Part shown: positions 32,410 to 44,275 of the stretch, piece after piece | Layout: the number at the start of each line of letters is the position of its first letter | Position numbering within the stretch: position 1 is the first letter of the stretch | Source of the DNA: Agrostemma githago | Taxonomy: Eukaryota > Streptophyta > Magnoliopsida > Caryophyllales > Caryophyllaceae | Direction of reading: 5' to 3' | Length of the DNA stretch: 64,000 nucleotides | Assembly: GCA_958450325.1 (NCBI GenBank) | Contig: OY288242.1 | Coordinates: 22,326,474-22,390,473, forward strand | The notes under the pieces: model-generated | Database searches by the model: none | The model's input: only the letters and a program-made list of their open reading frames with translations | Told to the model about the DNA's origin: nothing | Program-made: the position numbers and the translations under genes

Positions 32410-33340
32410 GTTCAATGTCCAGGAGGTCTGCCCCCTGCCTGCCTAGAGGTAAGCCGGGGGGCTGTTTTGTGTTTTTTATGCAAGGTTGGGGGGCTTGCCC
32501 CCAGCCTTTGTCGATTCGGCTTGTCCCTGGCTTTTGCTTGAAGTCCAGGGGGCCTGCCCCCTGCCTGCCCAGAGGTAAGCAGGGGTTTTTTTTTGCGTTT
32601 TTTATACAAGGTTGGGGGGCCTGTCCCCAGTCCTTGTTGATCTGGCCTGTCCCTGGCTTTTGTACAAAGTCCAGGGGCCTACCCCCTGCCTGCCCAGAGG
32701 TAAGCAGGGAGGCTTTTGCGTTTTTTATACAAGGTTGGAGGGCCTGCCCCCAGTCCTTGTTGATTCGGCCTCTCTCCGGCTTTTGTTCAAAGTCCAGGGG
32801 GCCTGCCCCCTGCCTGCCCAGCGGTAGGCAGGGAGGCTTTTCCGTTTTTTATACAAGGTTGGGGGGCCTGCCCCCAGTCCTTGTTGATCTGGCCTGTCCC
32901 TGGCTTTTGTTCAAAGTCCAGGGGGCCTACCCCTTGCCTGCCCAGAGGCAAGCAGGGAAGTTTTTGTGTTTTTTATACAAGGTTGGAGGGCCTACCCCCA
33001 GTCCTTGTTGATTCGACCTGTCCCCGGCTTTTGTTCAAAGTCCAGGGGGCCTACCCCCTGCCTGCCCAGAGGCAAGCAGGGAGGCTTTTGCGTTTTTTAT
33101 ACAAGGTTGGAGGGCCTGCCCCCAGTCCTTGTTGATTCGACCTGTCCCCGGCTTTTGTTCAAAGTCCAGGGGGCCTACCCCCTGCCTGCCCAGAGGCAAG
33201 CAGGGAGGCTTTTGCGTTTTTTATACAAGGTTGGGGGGCCTGTCCCCAGTCCTTGTTGATCTGGCCTGTCCCTGGCTTTTGTTCAAAGTCCAGGGGGCCT
33301 GCCCCCTGCCTGCCCAGAGGTAAGCAGGGAGGCTCGAATT
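32410..33340. repeat. Tandem repeat, 124 bp unit, about 7.5 copies
   Basis: The word ATACAAGGTTGG recurs at a spacing of 123-126 bases (near 32481, 32607, 32730, 32854, 32978, 33102 and 33226). Each unit contains the inverted words GGGGGCCTGCCCCC and CAGGGGGCCTGCCCCCTG. It lies between the antisense gene and integrase, that is, in the element's 3' untranslated region. Overlapping ORFs across it are repeat artefacts. Confidence 0.95.
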
Positions 33341-33573
33341 TTTTGTTGGGGGGTTCATTTTTCCTAACATTGGCAACAGGGGGGCCTCCCCCTATTGCCC
33401 CCTGCTCGTTTGTGTGTGAAAACGCAAGTGTGAACAGGCAACGAGTATAAATCTGAAGCTTCTCATTTCTTTTACGAAACTTTTGACATTAGGGTGGTCG
33501 GAGCCGTCGACATTCTTTGACCGTCCTCCGCCATTGATTTTAGCGAAAAATAAAAACTATCTTTAGACCTGGT

Positions 33574-34647
33574 TCAGACATAATTTTTCTTCAGGGTGTC
33601 CGCATTCCAGTGAGCATGCAATTCTTGCCCTTCAAGGTTGGCGATTTTATATGTGCCTGGTCCCAGGATTTGAGTCACTTTGTATGGACCTTCCCAGTTG
33701 GCACTTAGCTTTCCATGTTCCCTTGATTTTCCAACCGCCTTCGTTTTTCTAAGAACCAGATCACCCATCTGGAAGTTTCTCTGGCGCACTCTGCTGTTGA
33801 AGGTTTTCCTCATTCGTTGCTGGTAGGCAACGATGTTGGTACTGGCCTCCTCCCTTATTTCGTTGACCAGATCCAAGGCCTCATCCATTGCAGCTTCGTT
33901 CTCAGCCCGGTCGTATTGCAGGGAGCGCAGAGATGGGATCCTTGCCTCAATTGGCAACAGGGCCTCTGCTCCGTATACTAGACCGAACGGGGTATGGCCT
34001 GTAGATTCCTTTCGGGTGGTCCGGATTGACCAGAGTATGCTGGGAAGCTCGTTAGCCCATCTACCCTTGAGGTCATCTACCATTTTCTTAAGGCCATTTA
34101 AGATTTGCTTGTTGGCTGCCTCCGCCTGTCCGTTGGTTTGAGGATGACAGACGGCTGAGTAGGCGACTGCGATGTTGTGGCTTTCTAGCCAGATTCTCAG
34201 GGGATCATTGTCAAACTGCCTGCCATGATCAAATACCAACATCTTTGGTAGGACGAATCTGGTGATAACATTTCGCCAGATCACTTTTCTGACTGCCGAC
34301 TCGGTGATGTTGGGCACTGCTTCAGCTTCTATCCATTTGGTGAAGTAGTCTATAGCTACAATCAGGAACTTCCTGCCCCCAGTGGCCACCGTGAAGGGTC
34401 CTAGTATATCCATCCCCCATTGAGCGAAGGGATGGGGGATAGGATTGGCCTGAGTTCCTGGGCCGGGGCATGGATTGATGGGGCAAAGAGTTGACACTTT
34501 CTGCACTTCTGGGTCAGGCTTCTGGCATCTGCTAGCATTGTAGGCCAGTAGTAGCCTGCCCTTAGGGCCTTGTGGGCCAGTGAGCTCCCTCCGATGTGAT
34601 GTCCACAGATCCCTGAGTGGATGTCTTCTAGGACTTCGGAAGCCTGG
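33574..34647 (-). pseudogene. pol: Element C integrase
   Basis: Integrase part of Pol, which inserts the cDNA into the genome. The zinc-binding domain (H-x3-H type SGICGHHIGG and CRKCQLF) is read near 34500-34640 in one frame. After a one-base shift near 34450 the core continues: Asp in WGMDILGPF, Asp in FDHGRQF, Glu in NGQAEA. The C-terminus has the GPY-type motif WEGPYKV and ends LKKNYV. The shift, and replacement of the usual Ser-Asp-Asn by Phe-Asp-His at the second catalytic Asp, mark it as degenerate. It is separated from RNase H by element D. Confidence 0.9.
34643..34647. repeat. Target-site duplication of element D, left copy
   Basis: CCTGG before the left LTR, repeated at 40504-40508. 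Confidence 0.92.
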
Positions 34648-35728
34648 TGATGGGAAGGGATTTGTCGCGAATCCCGCCACCAAATAATTAACCGGCGAAA
34701 CCTAACTGGGTAGCTAGGGTAAGTCGGGTCGAATCCACGGGGACGGTAGAGGCGTCTAGACTAAGTTCGCCCAAGTACTTGACTAGGTCAACGAGCTAAA
34801 CTAAACTATAGAATGATAGAAGGGGAGAAGGTTAGGCTAAGACTAAGGAGAACAACTAAGGAAAACGGGCTAGGATTAGGTCGGGGTCAAAGGGGTAACG
34901 GAATGGTCAAGGAAGAGCTAGAGCGAAGGAGGTAGTAGGGTGTTCTAGGTCTGTCCGGGCGGTCGCAACTTAGACCGACCTAGAGGTTCCTCATGGAACC
35001 CATTTTGGCAACACAGATGACAAACGGGGTTCTAGCTCGATATGGCCTAGATCAAATACGGGCGGTCGCAACTTAGACCGACCTAGGGGTCGTCCTTACC
35101 GGGCTCTCGCAACTTAATGAGGGAACCGAACCCATAACAACTAACACCCACAAGGGAAAGGCAAGAAAAACAAGCAATCTAACTTACTTAGTCACTCAAG
35201 CAATTCATCAAACATGTCATTTACATCAACCAAGAGGAAACCCAAATCTTCCACCCACATCTCCAACAAACCTTTAGTCACCCAATTAACACCCTAATCA
35301 CCCTACTAACCCTAGCAAGAACACTACTCTAACATAATCTAACTACAACTAACATAAACAAGAGGAATCAAAACAAGAATCAAAACATCCATAATGAAAC
35401 TAGTGAAAAAGATGAACTAAGAACAATAAGATGAACAAAGATTCAAACTTGGATAAATAAACAAGATTAAGAGTAAAAAGGAAGAGAAGATTATACCAAA
35501 CTAGTGAAGAGGAAAGATTGGAACTTGCATTAATGAAGAAAACCCAAAACAAACCACCAAGGTTGTCAATCTTGGAAGGATCTTGAAGAATTCCCTTAAT
35601 ACAAGTACTAAACTAAGATTAACTACAAATTACCGACTAATCTACACTAATCTAAACTAATCTAACCTAAAGTAGTCTAGGGTTTAGTGGGAAGTGCAGA
35701 ACCTCCCATAAGATTACAAGAGGAGGGG

Positions 35729-35736
35729 TATTTATA
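35729..35736 (-). promoter_or_regulatory. LTR TATA box, element D
   Basis: TATAAATA in element sense (CCTATAAATACCCC); also in the other LTR at 39956-39963. The palindrome cluster lies just upstream in element sense. Confidence 0.7.
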
Positions 35737-35789
35737 GGGTTACAAATGGAAGGGAGAAGAAAGAAAGTGAAATGCGGGTAACAGCACTT

Positions 35790-35940
35790 GGTCCCGACCG
35801 GGACGGGTCATCCCGACCGGGACGGACCCACCATCCCGACCGGGACGGGTTGGTCCCGACTGGGACGGACCTGCAGTGGCTCTTCCAAACGTGCACTTCA
35901 TCCCCGACGGGATGAGGTGCATACCCGTCGGGGATGGGTC
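35790..35940. repeat. Palindrome cluster in element D LTR
   Basis: Four GTCCCGACCGGGAC-like palindromes in about 80 bases, then a CCCCGACGGG / CCCGTCGGGG inverted pair around GATGAGGTGCATA. The second LTR has the same cluster at about 40018-40165. Confidence 0.8.
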
Positions 35941-36275
35941 TTGTAGGCCTCCAATATGATCCTTTTGGTCTCTCCTTGCTTCACATGGACTTCTCATCGA
36001 TTCTCGGGACTCAGGATCGGGTCTCGGGACTCGGGATTGGGTCCCAAGGTCTCGGGGCCGATTCCAAAGCATCGAGTCATCGTTCCTTTATCTCGTTGGC
36101 TCCAAAATGTGTATGTATCGAGTCGGAATCGCTCCAACTCTTCCAAATCGGTCTCGGGAACCTGAAACGAACTAAAGGAAGTATAAGAAGCCCCTAAACC
36201 GCTCCCAAGAAGCGATTCTACAAGGAAAATGGGACCAAAACACTACAAAATAGGCACTACAAACCACACTTATCA

Positions 36276-36290
36276 ACTCCCCCACACTTA
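36276..36290 (-). other. Polypurine tract of element D
   Basis: Minus-strand AAGTGTGGGGGAGT directly before the LTR start TGATAAGTGTGG, preceded by a GAGTAAGGGTT word, as in Athila elements. Confidence 0.85.
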
Positions 36291-38756
36291 ACCCTTACTC
36301 GCCCTCGAGTAAGCACAAACTAACTACTATACTAGCCGAATGGGTATTAGCGCACCCTACGCCCTTTCAACTCACGCGAGTGCACTTAGAGGAAAAGTGC
36401 ACTCCGCAAGGCAAGTCGGGTCTTGCGACAAAACTGCGGATGCAACCGGACACAAGACACAAAAACAAACAAGCACACAAACGAACACACAAAAGGTTGC
36501 ACCCAAAAGAAAAACAAATACCGCTTCCCTCAAACAAGCGGTGAAAGAAGCACCGGTTTAGGACTCAAGGCAAGTGACAACGTTCCTAAGCTAGCAATAC
36601 AAACCAAGATGGACTAAACCCTAATAGTATGACGACAAAGCAATAAAAACGTTGGTAACTTACCTCGGTTCCTCCTAACCTTCTAAGAACGTACTACGGG
36701 ACGATCGGCGGGATGGAAAAAGGATGAACCACGGTGTTAGCCGACACTGTAGGTAAGTGAGACTCCGCCCCCTTTAGCAAAGAGCCAAGAGGGTCGTCCC
36801 ATGTCCGAAACCGCCTAACTAGTCCAATTAAAAAGTGGAAAACATGCAAAATGAGGGAAGACCGACTAATGCCGCTATCATCCTTCCTCGGGACCCGGTC
36901 CTTTGGTAGGTTCTTCACGTAAAAAGTCGGAAAAAGGCTTATTTTGAGAGGTAGGGGTTATTTTTGTGAATCGGGTTTTCTTTTGGCATTTTCTCTTTTC
37001 TTTTGCATTTTTGCCTTGTTTTGCCATGCCATTCTTTTTCTTCTTTTCTATTTTCTTTCTGGCTTTTGTGCCTTTTCTTTTTCTTCATTCTTTTCTTTCT
37101 TTCATTTTCTTTTCTTTTTCTTTTCTTTGCCCTTTCTTGGCAAGATTTGGCTTTTTGGCACTTCTTATTGCATCAAGAAAGAGAGGAATCAACAAGTTGC
37201 AAATTATTGTGTGGATATGTGTAGGAGGTAGGGTAATGGGTATGTCAAGGTCGCGATTTCCCTTCAAACCCACAAAAAGTGGGGAACTTGGACTAATTAA
37301 ACAATCCTAGACACGGTCACCTAGGGGACGGGACTCGGTAACCAAGGCCTTTGGGTGGTCATAATGGTCAAAATGCAAATCCCGTAGTAAATCCCTAGTA
37401 AGCTAGGTGGACTCAAGGTAAAGGACCAACGAATTCATTGATTTAGGGTCATTCTACTAGACTAAAGTCCAAGACTCGATTTACACCACTAGGAAGGGAA
37501 AGTACACACTCACACTCTAGCCTCTAAACCGGGTTTTCGAAAACGGTTTACACACAAGACACACAACAAAACACAAAACAAAGACTCGACGAAAACAAAA
37601 GAAAAAGAAACAAGAGCAACAAAACAAGAACAACACAAAACAAACACAAATAAAAACACAAACACCACCCCTATCTTCAGACAAGTCTCCAAATCCACCA
37701 CAATATTTACAAAGCTCCTCCCGAGCACACATCATCACAAAACTCCTCCAAACTCACAAGAAGCAAAGAGGGAATAAGGGATGAAGAGATGTTACCGGAA
37801 GTCTTGAAAGCTCACCAAAGGTAATGGCGATTAAAGCGACCTATAAGGGAAAGGGAGGCAAAACACGCACACAAAACAAATACACGACACAATGACACAA
37901 GAAGGAAACACACAAAAGAAAAATCTTTTTGATTTTTGTGAAAAGTTTTCAAATTTTTAGGGTTTTTAAAGATTTTTTTTCCAAAAACTAAGAAAATAAA
38001 ACTAACTACGCTAGAATATCGCTCCCCCACACTTAAGTCGAGCCATGTCCTCATGCTCGACCGTAGTGCATGGGAGCACAAAAGAAACTACGAAAATAAA
38101 GCTAGAAATCAAAAAGAAAAGTGGAGAAAAGGGTAGAAGGTGTCCGGCCGGGGTGTAATCAAGTTACCATGGGCCGAGACAAGAAAAAGATATGGAAGGG
38201 GGAAGAAAATAAAAAAGAAGGAAATAAAAGGAAATGGGAGGGGAGGACTAGGTGTAATCACGTCACCTAGCCCGGATTCCGCCTAAATCCGACTAAATCC
38301 TCAAAAAGAAAGAGTGAAAAACTTGTAAAATTTGGATTTTGAAAAATGACTCTCGATGTAGTCACATCATCGAGCATCGGGAGCAACAACTACCAAGGCC
38401 TCGAAGGCCACCAAGATACCATGACTCAAGGGGAAGGGGAGAAACAAGGGGAAAACAAGCAATAAAAAACGGAAAAGAAAGGATAGTTGCCATACCGACC
38501 GGTTAGCAACTCACTCTCTCCATCGTCTCAATGATCAATATAGGTACTTGCTTGTTGTCGTCATTGTCATCCTTCTTCAAGCTTGATAGAACCGCACGGT
38601 AGAGGTAGTAATGGTGCTAGGGGGTGGGATTTGATGTGAATATCGGTCTAAAGTGAGGGGGAAATGAGGTCAAGGTATGTAAATGAGGCACATGGGTGGT
38701 GTGATATGAGAAAGGAAGGTAGGGAGGTTGGGTGGGGGTATATAATGGTTGGGTAA
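36291..38756 (-). other. Element D internal region, noncoding
   Basis: It contains a second GAGGACATGG...AAGTGTGGGGGAG block (minus, about 38020-38060) like the one that follows pol in Athila elements, so 5' leader and 3' untranslated region are joined with pol missing. Runs of T/C at 36960-37140 and A-rich stretches give Phe- or Lys-rich ORFs that are not credible genes. Confidence 0.7.
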
Positions 38757-38884
38757 CCCCCGGCAACGGCGCCAATTTGATGGGAAGGGATTTGTCGCGA
38801 ATCCCGCCACCAAATAATTAACCGGCGAAACCTAACTGGGTAGCTAGGGTAAGTCGGGTCGAATCCCCGGCAACGGCGCCAATT
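38757..38884 (-). other. Duplicated primer binding site and LTR end in element D
   Basis: In element sense the 5' LTR ends at 38885 and is followed by a primer binding site (38864-38881). Then come about 87 bases that repeat the LTR's own 3' end (38778-38864), then a second primer binding site (38757-38774). Unit length is 107 bases. The left LTR end shows no such duplication. Confidence 0.88.
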
Positions 38885-40503
38885 TGATGGGAAGGGATTT
38901 GTCGCGAATCCCGCCACCAAATAATTAACCGGCGAAACCTAACTGGGTAGCTAGGGTAAGTTGGGTCGAATCCACGGGGACGGTAGAGGCGTCTAGACTA
39001 AGTTCGCCCAAATACTTGACTAGGTCAACGAGCTAAACTAAACTATAGAATGATAGAAGGGGAGAAGGTTAGGCTAAGACTAAGGAGAACAACTAAGGAA
39101 AACGGGCTAGGATTAGGTCGGGGTCAAAGGGGTAACGGAATGGTCAAGGAAGAGCTAGAGCGAAGGAGGTAGTAGGGTGATCTAGGTCTGTCCGGGCGGT
39201 CGCAACTTAGACCGACCTAGAGGTTCCTCATGGAACCCATTTTGGCAACACACATGACAAACGGGGTTCTAGCTCGATATGGTCTAGATCAAATCCGGGC
39301 GGTCGCAACTTAGACCGACCTAGGGGTCGTCCTTACCGGGCTCTCGCAACTTAATGAGGGAACCGAACCCATAACAACTAACACCCACAAGGGAAAGGCA
39401 AGAAAAACAAGCAATCTAACTTACTTAGTCACTCAAGCAATTCATCAAACATGTCATATGCATCAACCAAGAGGAAACCCAAATCTTCCACCCACATCTC
39501 CAACAAACCCTTAGTCACCCAATTAACACCCTAATCACCCTACTAACCCTAGCAAGAACACTACTCTAACATAATCTAACTACAACTAACATAAACAAGA
39601 GGAATCAAAACAAGAATCAAAACATCCATAATGAAACTAGTGAAAAAGATGAACTAAGAACAATAAGATGAACAAAGATTCAAACTTGGATAAATAAACA
39701 AGATTAAGAGTAAAAAGGAAGAGAAGATTATACCAAACTAGTGAAGAGGAAAGATTGGAACTTGCATTAATGAAGAAAACCCAAAACAAACCACCAAGGT
39801 TGTCAATCTTGGAAGGATCTTGAAGAATTCCCTTAATACAAGTACTAAACTAAGATTAACTACAAATTACCGACTAATCTACACTAATCTAAACTAAAGT
39901 AGTCTAGGGTTTAGTGGGAAGTGAAGAACCTCCCATAAGATTACAAGAGGAGGGGTATTTATAGGGTTACAAATGGAAGGGAGAAGAAAGAAAGTGAAAT
40001 GCGGGTAACAGCACTTGGTCCCGACCGGGAACGGGTCATCCCGACCGGGACGGACCCACCATCCCGACCGGGACGGGTTGGTCCCGACCGGGACGGACCT
40101 GCAGTAGCCCTTCCAAACGTGCACTTCATCCCCGACGGGATGAGGTGCATACCCGTCGGGGATGGGTCTTGTAGGCCTCCAATATGATCCTTTTGGTCTC
40201 TCCTTGCTTCTCATGGACTTCTCATCGATTCTCGGGACTCGGGATCGGGTCTCGGGACTCGGGATTGGGTCCCAAGGTCTCGGGGTCGATTCCAAAGCAT
40301 CGAGTCATCGTTCCTTTATCTCGTTGGCTCCAAAATGTGTATGTATCGAGTCGGAATCGCTCCAACTCTTCCAAATCGGTCTCGGGAACCTGAAACGAAC
40401 TAAAGGAAGTATAAAAAGCCCCTAAACCGCTCCCAAGGAGCGATTCTACAAGGAAAATGGGACCAAAACACTACAAAATAGGCACTACAAACCACACTTA
40501 TCA
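38885..40503 (-). repeat. Element D 5' LTR (right copy)
   Basis: 1,619 bp; TATA box at 39956-39963; palindrome cluster at about 40018-40165. Followed by the CCTGG duplication. Confidence 0.92.
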
Positions 40504-40508
40504 CCTGG

Positions 40509-41424
40509 TCTGCCCCCAAGCATTTTAGCAGGGGGTAAGTGAAAGATTTCTTGTAGAGTTCTTCACCGATGATTATGAACCAGGCTGCTTTGGCCTGTAT
40601 CTTTCTCTTTTGCGCCGTGTCTGATGGCAGGATACCATGCTTTTTGAACTGGATGAAGGGGGTCATCCAACTTTCCGGCCCCTCCTCGACAGTGCTAATC
40701 ACCTGACAGGCGCTGGTAGATTTTTCATGTAAAACATCAACCCACACCGATCTCCGTACGTCCTGTAGGCTGGAGCTGGCCAGCTTCGACAGAGCGTCGG
40801 CTCGGTTGTTCTGCGACCGAGGTATTTGCTGGATTTCATAGGATTTCAGGCCCGACAACTCCTGTTTTACTTTCTCAAGGTATGTGGCCATGGTTTGATC
40901 TCTGGCCTCATATTCTCCGTTAACTTGATTGGCAATGAGCTGAGAATCGGTAGCTAGCATAATTCGCTCTGCCCCTGCAGCTTTGGCCAATTTTATCCCT
41001 GTGATTACAGCCTCATATTCCGCCTCGTTGTTTGGCGCCGGGAAAGTGAACCTGAGCGCATGCTCAAAATCCACTCCCTCGGGGCTTGTTAATACGACGC
41101 CTGCGCCTGCACCATTGGCTGTTGAGGATCCATCAGTGTGCACGATCCACTCCTCGACAGGGGGCTCTTCTTCCCCTGAATGGGAGCATTCAGCCAGAAA
41201 ATCGGCTAAGGCTTGGGCTTTGATGGCTGTTCTCGGCTGGTAAGATATCCCCAGCCCACTTAACTCAATCGCCCATTTCAGCAGTCTCCCTGATTTCTCA
41301 AACTTTTCCAACACTTTCTCCAGTGGTTGGTCGGTGAGGACCACGACAGGATGTGCGTCAAAGTAGGGTCTGAGTTTTCTAGCTGCAATGATGACTGCGT
41401 AGGCGGCCTTTTCTATCAGGGGTA
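40509..41424 (-). pseudogene. pol: Element C RNase H region
   Basis: RNase H degrades the RNA of the RNA-DNA hybrid. The RT connection (LRPYFDAHPVVVLTDQPL) leads into the RNase H domain: HTDGSSTANGAGAG with the first catalytic Asp, NNEAEYEAVITG with the Glu, ATDSQLI with the second Asp and NNRADALSKLA with the last. It joins the upstream gag-pro-RT frame through a one-base loss near 41424 and runs into element D at 40508. Confidence 0.9.
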
Positions 41425-44275
41425 ATTCCTTTCGGCTGTTCCCAGGGCGTGACTCACAAAGTAAATGGGTTGCTGTGAGTTTGCTTCTTCCCTTAGGATG
41501 ACAGCACTTACCGTCGTGTTTGTGACAGCGATGTATAGATATAGCTTTTCTCCGGCTACCGGTCTTGCCAGGGTAGGGAGCTTTTTCAGGTGATCCTTTA
41601 ATTGCTCGAAGGCTTTCTTCTGTTCGTCTTCCCATTTGAACTGTTTGTTGCCTTTTAATATTTTGAAGAAAGGGGTGGACTTGTCTGCTGATCTGGCGAT
41701 GAACCGAGCCAGGGCGGCCATTCTGCCTGTGAGCCTCTGAATGTCCCTGATGGTTTTAGGCTCCGGGAGGTCTAGGACCGCCTGAATTTTCTCAGGGTTG
41801 GCGTCTATCCCCCTGGAGCTGACCAAAAAACCTAGGAATTTCCCGGATCGGACCCCGAATGTGCATTTTTTCAGGTTCAGCTTCATCTTGTATGACCGCG
41901 GGGAAGTGAAGGTCTCTTGAAGGTCTGTCAGATGTTCCTTGTCCCCCTTACTTTTGACGATCGCATCGTCAACATAGGCCTCTAAGTTTCTTCCCTTTTG
42001 GCTTTCGAAGACCCTGTCTACCAACCGTTGATAGGTGGCGCCTGCATTCTTCAGCCCAAATGGCATCATCTTGTACATGTAGGTGCCATGGCTGGTTATG
42101 AAGGCGCACCTCACTCTGTCTGGTTGCCAGAGGTAAACTTGGTGGTACCCTGAGAAAGCATCCAAAAAACTCAGCGTGGTGTATCCACTAGTGGCGTCCA
42201 CTAGCTGATCTATTCTGGGCAGAGGGTAGCAGTCCTTAGGGCAGGCCTTGTTGAGATTGGTAAAATCTACGCACATTCTCCATGCGCCTGATGATTTTTT
42301 CACCATGACAACGTTTGCCAGCCATTCAGGGTAATCACAGACTTCGATGAAGTCTGCCTTCAGGAGTTTGTCTATTTCCTCTTTTATTGCCGCATCTTTT
42401 TCTACGGACATGTTTCTTTTCTTCTGCTTCACAGGGCGAGCCTCCGGATTGATGTTCAGCTTGTGAACAATAAAGGTCGGTTCGACCCCTGGCATCTCGT
42501 CTGCAGAGTAGGCGAATACGTCCCTATTCTCCCTTAGGACTGCTATTAGTTCTTTTTTATAGGACTCCTCCAGGTCGGCCCCTATGAGGACCTGCCTCCC
42601 TGGTTCTAAGTCCACTAGCATGCTCTCCCCTTCGGGCTCCAGGTGGACTGGCTCTTGCTGGGCAGTCGGAATCTCACCTTCCCTACTAGGAGAGCACTGG
42701 GCTTTTCTCTTCCCTTTTCTTTCTGTCTCATGGGCCTGCAGGGCCACGAAATAGCAGTGTCTGGCCGACTCCTGATCCCCGTGGACCTTCCCCTCCATGC
42801 CAAAGTCCGTTACATAGGCTATGGTGAGGGCCCTAATTGATACGGCAGCTTCTATTTCATCTAGGGTTGCTCGGCCTATCAGGGCGTTGTACGCGGATTT
42901 GGCGTCCACCACGACAAATGACGCCCTGATATTTCTTGCTGAGGTCCCCTCCCCAAATGTAACAGGCAGGTCGATAACTCCCATGGGTAGCATGCCTGCT
43001 CCATTGAATCCGTACAAAGATCCGAGGGCTGGCTTCAGGTGCCTTCTTTCAAGGTTCATCTTCGCAAAAGCATCTTTGTATAAGAGATTTGTGTAGGCGC
43101 CAGTATCCACCATACACCTCTTGACAATATGATTGCTGATTTCCAGGGTTAAGACCAGAGGGTCACTATGTGGGTACACGACCCTCCCTGCATCCTCAGG
43201 GGTGATGCTTAGGGTAGTGCCCCTTGGGCTGCCTGCCTTTTCGGCGTAGCAAATGTGGTTCCGCAGTTCGCGAATCTGCCTTTTCTGGCTGCGCCTGCTG
43301 GTCCGTCCCTCTGCGTCCCCCGATACTACGTGGATGACCATGCGATTTTGGGCTGAACCCTCAGGTTTGTCTGCCACCTCTTTCTGGGGTTTGTTCCTTG
43401 CTGCATAGTTACATAGCCAGCCGTTTCTTATCAGTTTTTCTATTTCGTCTTTTAAGTGGCGGCATTCCTCTGTGGTATGACCTGTGCAGTCATGGAACGT
43501 GCAAAATTTTTTGGGATCTCCTTTTGGGCTGCGAGGCTTGTTTGGACGGGACCATTTTGCTGTTTCTTTTTCTAACTCGAAGATTTCTGCTCTCGGCCTA
43601 TTGAGGGTCGTGTAGCTGTCAAATCTTGGTTTGTATGTTGTACGTTTCTTCTTGAGAGTGTCTCCTTCTTCTCTCTGCTTGCCTGGCTCATTTCTGCCAC
43701 GCCCACCCTGCGGTCCTCCCTGCGACCTTGTTTGACCTGCGGGGGTATCCGGCAGGCTGTGGAACTCTTCTTGCAGAATGAACCCTTCAGCAATTTTCCA
43801 GGCCATGGCCAAGGTTTCTGGCTGGGCCCTAATCATCTGATTTTTCATTTCTCCCGGGAGCAGGGAGATTGTCAGGGCGTAGGCAGCGGTGGAATCATCG
43901 ATCTCCCTGACCTGCTGGTAGGATAGATCAAACCTCCTCAGGTACTCCCTTACACTTTCACCCTTTTTCTGTTTTAGGGTCATAAGATCGAAGCGAGTGA
44001 GGCGTCTCCTTTTATTCCCAGCATACTGTTCGAGGAAGATTTCGGCTAACTCTATGAAGAACTTGATTGATCCTTGGCGGAGATCCCTGAACCATCTTTG
44101 TGCGAGCCCTACCAGGGTGGTTGGGAAAACTTTACACCAGATGGCGTCATCCACGTCGTACATGCCCATGTGGCTCTCGAATGCCGCCAAGTGGTCTTCT
44201 GGATCCGTTGTCCCGTCAAACTTAATGGTCGGCATTTTTATTTTCGGGATGGGGTATTCTTGTACCTTAGGATGA
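41425..44275 (-). pseudogene. gag-pol: Element C gag, protease and RT
   Basis: A 939-codon open frame from about 44235, reached by a one-base shift from the N-terminal gag frame. The gag domain (residues 1-170: FDGTTDPEDHLAAFESHM, WFRDL) is followed by a zinc knuckle CTFHDCTGHTTEEC near 245. Protease has VDTGAYTNLL near 380. RT spans about 620-850 with WLANVVMVKK, MCVDFTNLNKACPKD, MPFGLKNAGATYQR and a YVDDA catalytic motif. Gag, protease and RT are in one frame, so expression as a polyprotein is likely. It ends prematurely at the frame break near 41424. Lineage: Tat, by gene order, knuckle type and antisense genes. Confidence 0.92.

Larger units (their letters stand above)
34648..36275 (-). 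repeat. Element D 3' LTR (left copy)
   Basis: In plus orientation TGATGGGAAGGG ... CACACTTATCA. TATA box on minus at 35729-35736. A cluster of GTCCCGACCGGGAC-type palindromes lies at about 35790-35940. Confidence 0.93.
34648..40503 (-). mobile_element. Element D: non-autonomous Athila-type retrotransposon
   Basis: 5,856 bp with two LTRs of about 1.62 kb, a CCTGG duplication, an Athila-type primer binding site (TGGCGCCGTTGCCGGGGA, the tRNA-Asp type) and an Athila-type polypurine tract. The internal 2.5 kb has no gag or pol domain, so it is a deletion derivative that needs enzymes from elsewhere. LTRs differ at about 19 positions plus a 10-base deletion by eye. It inserted between RNase H and integrase of element C. 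Confidence 0.93.

Noticed and set aside
32410..33450. Five overlapping plus-strand ORFs of 64-198 codons with Cys-Leu-Pro repeats
   Set aside because: They are different frames across the 124 bp tandem repeat, whose unit length is not a multiple of three; no promoter or conserved start.
36944..37730. Phe-rich and Val/Phe-rich ORFs that resemble membrane proteins
   Set aside because: Translations of T/C or A/C-rich simple sequence in the noncoding interior of element D.
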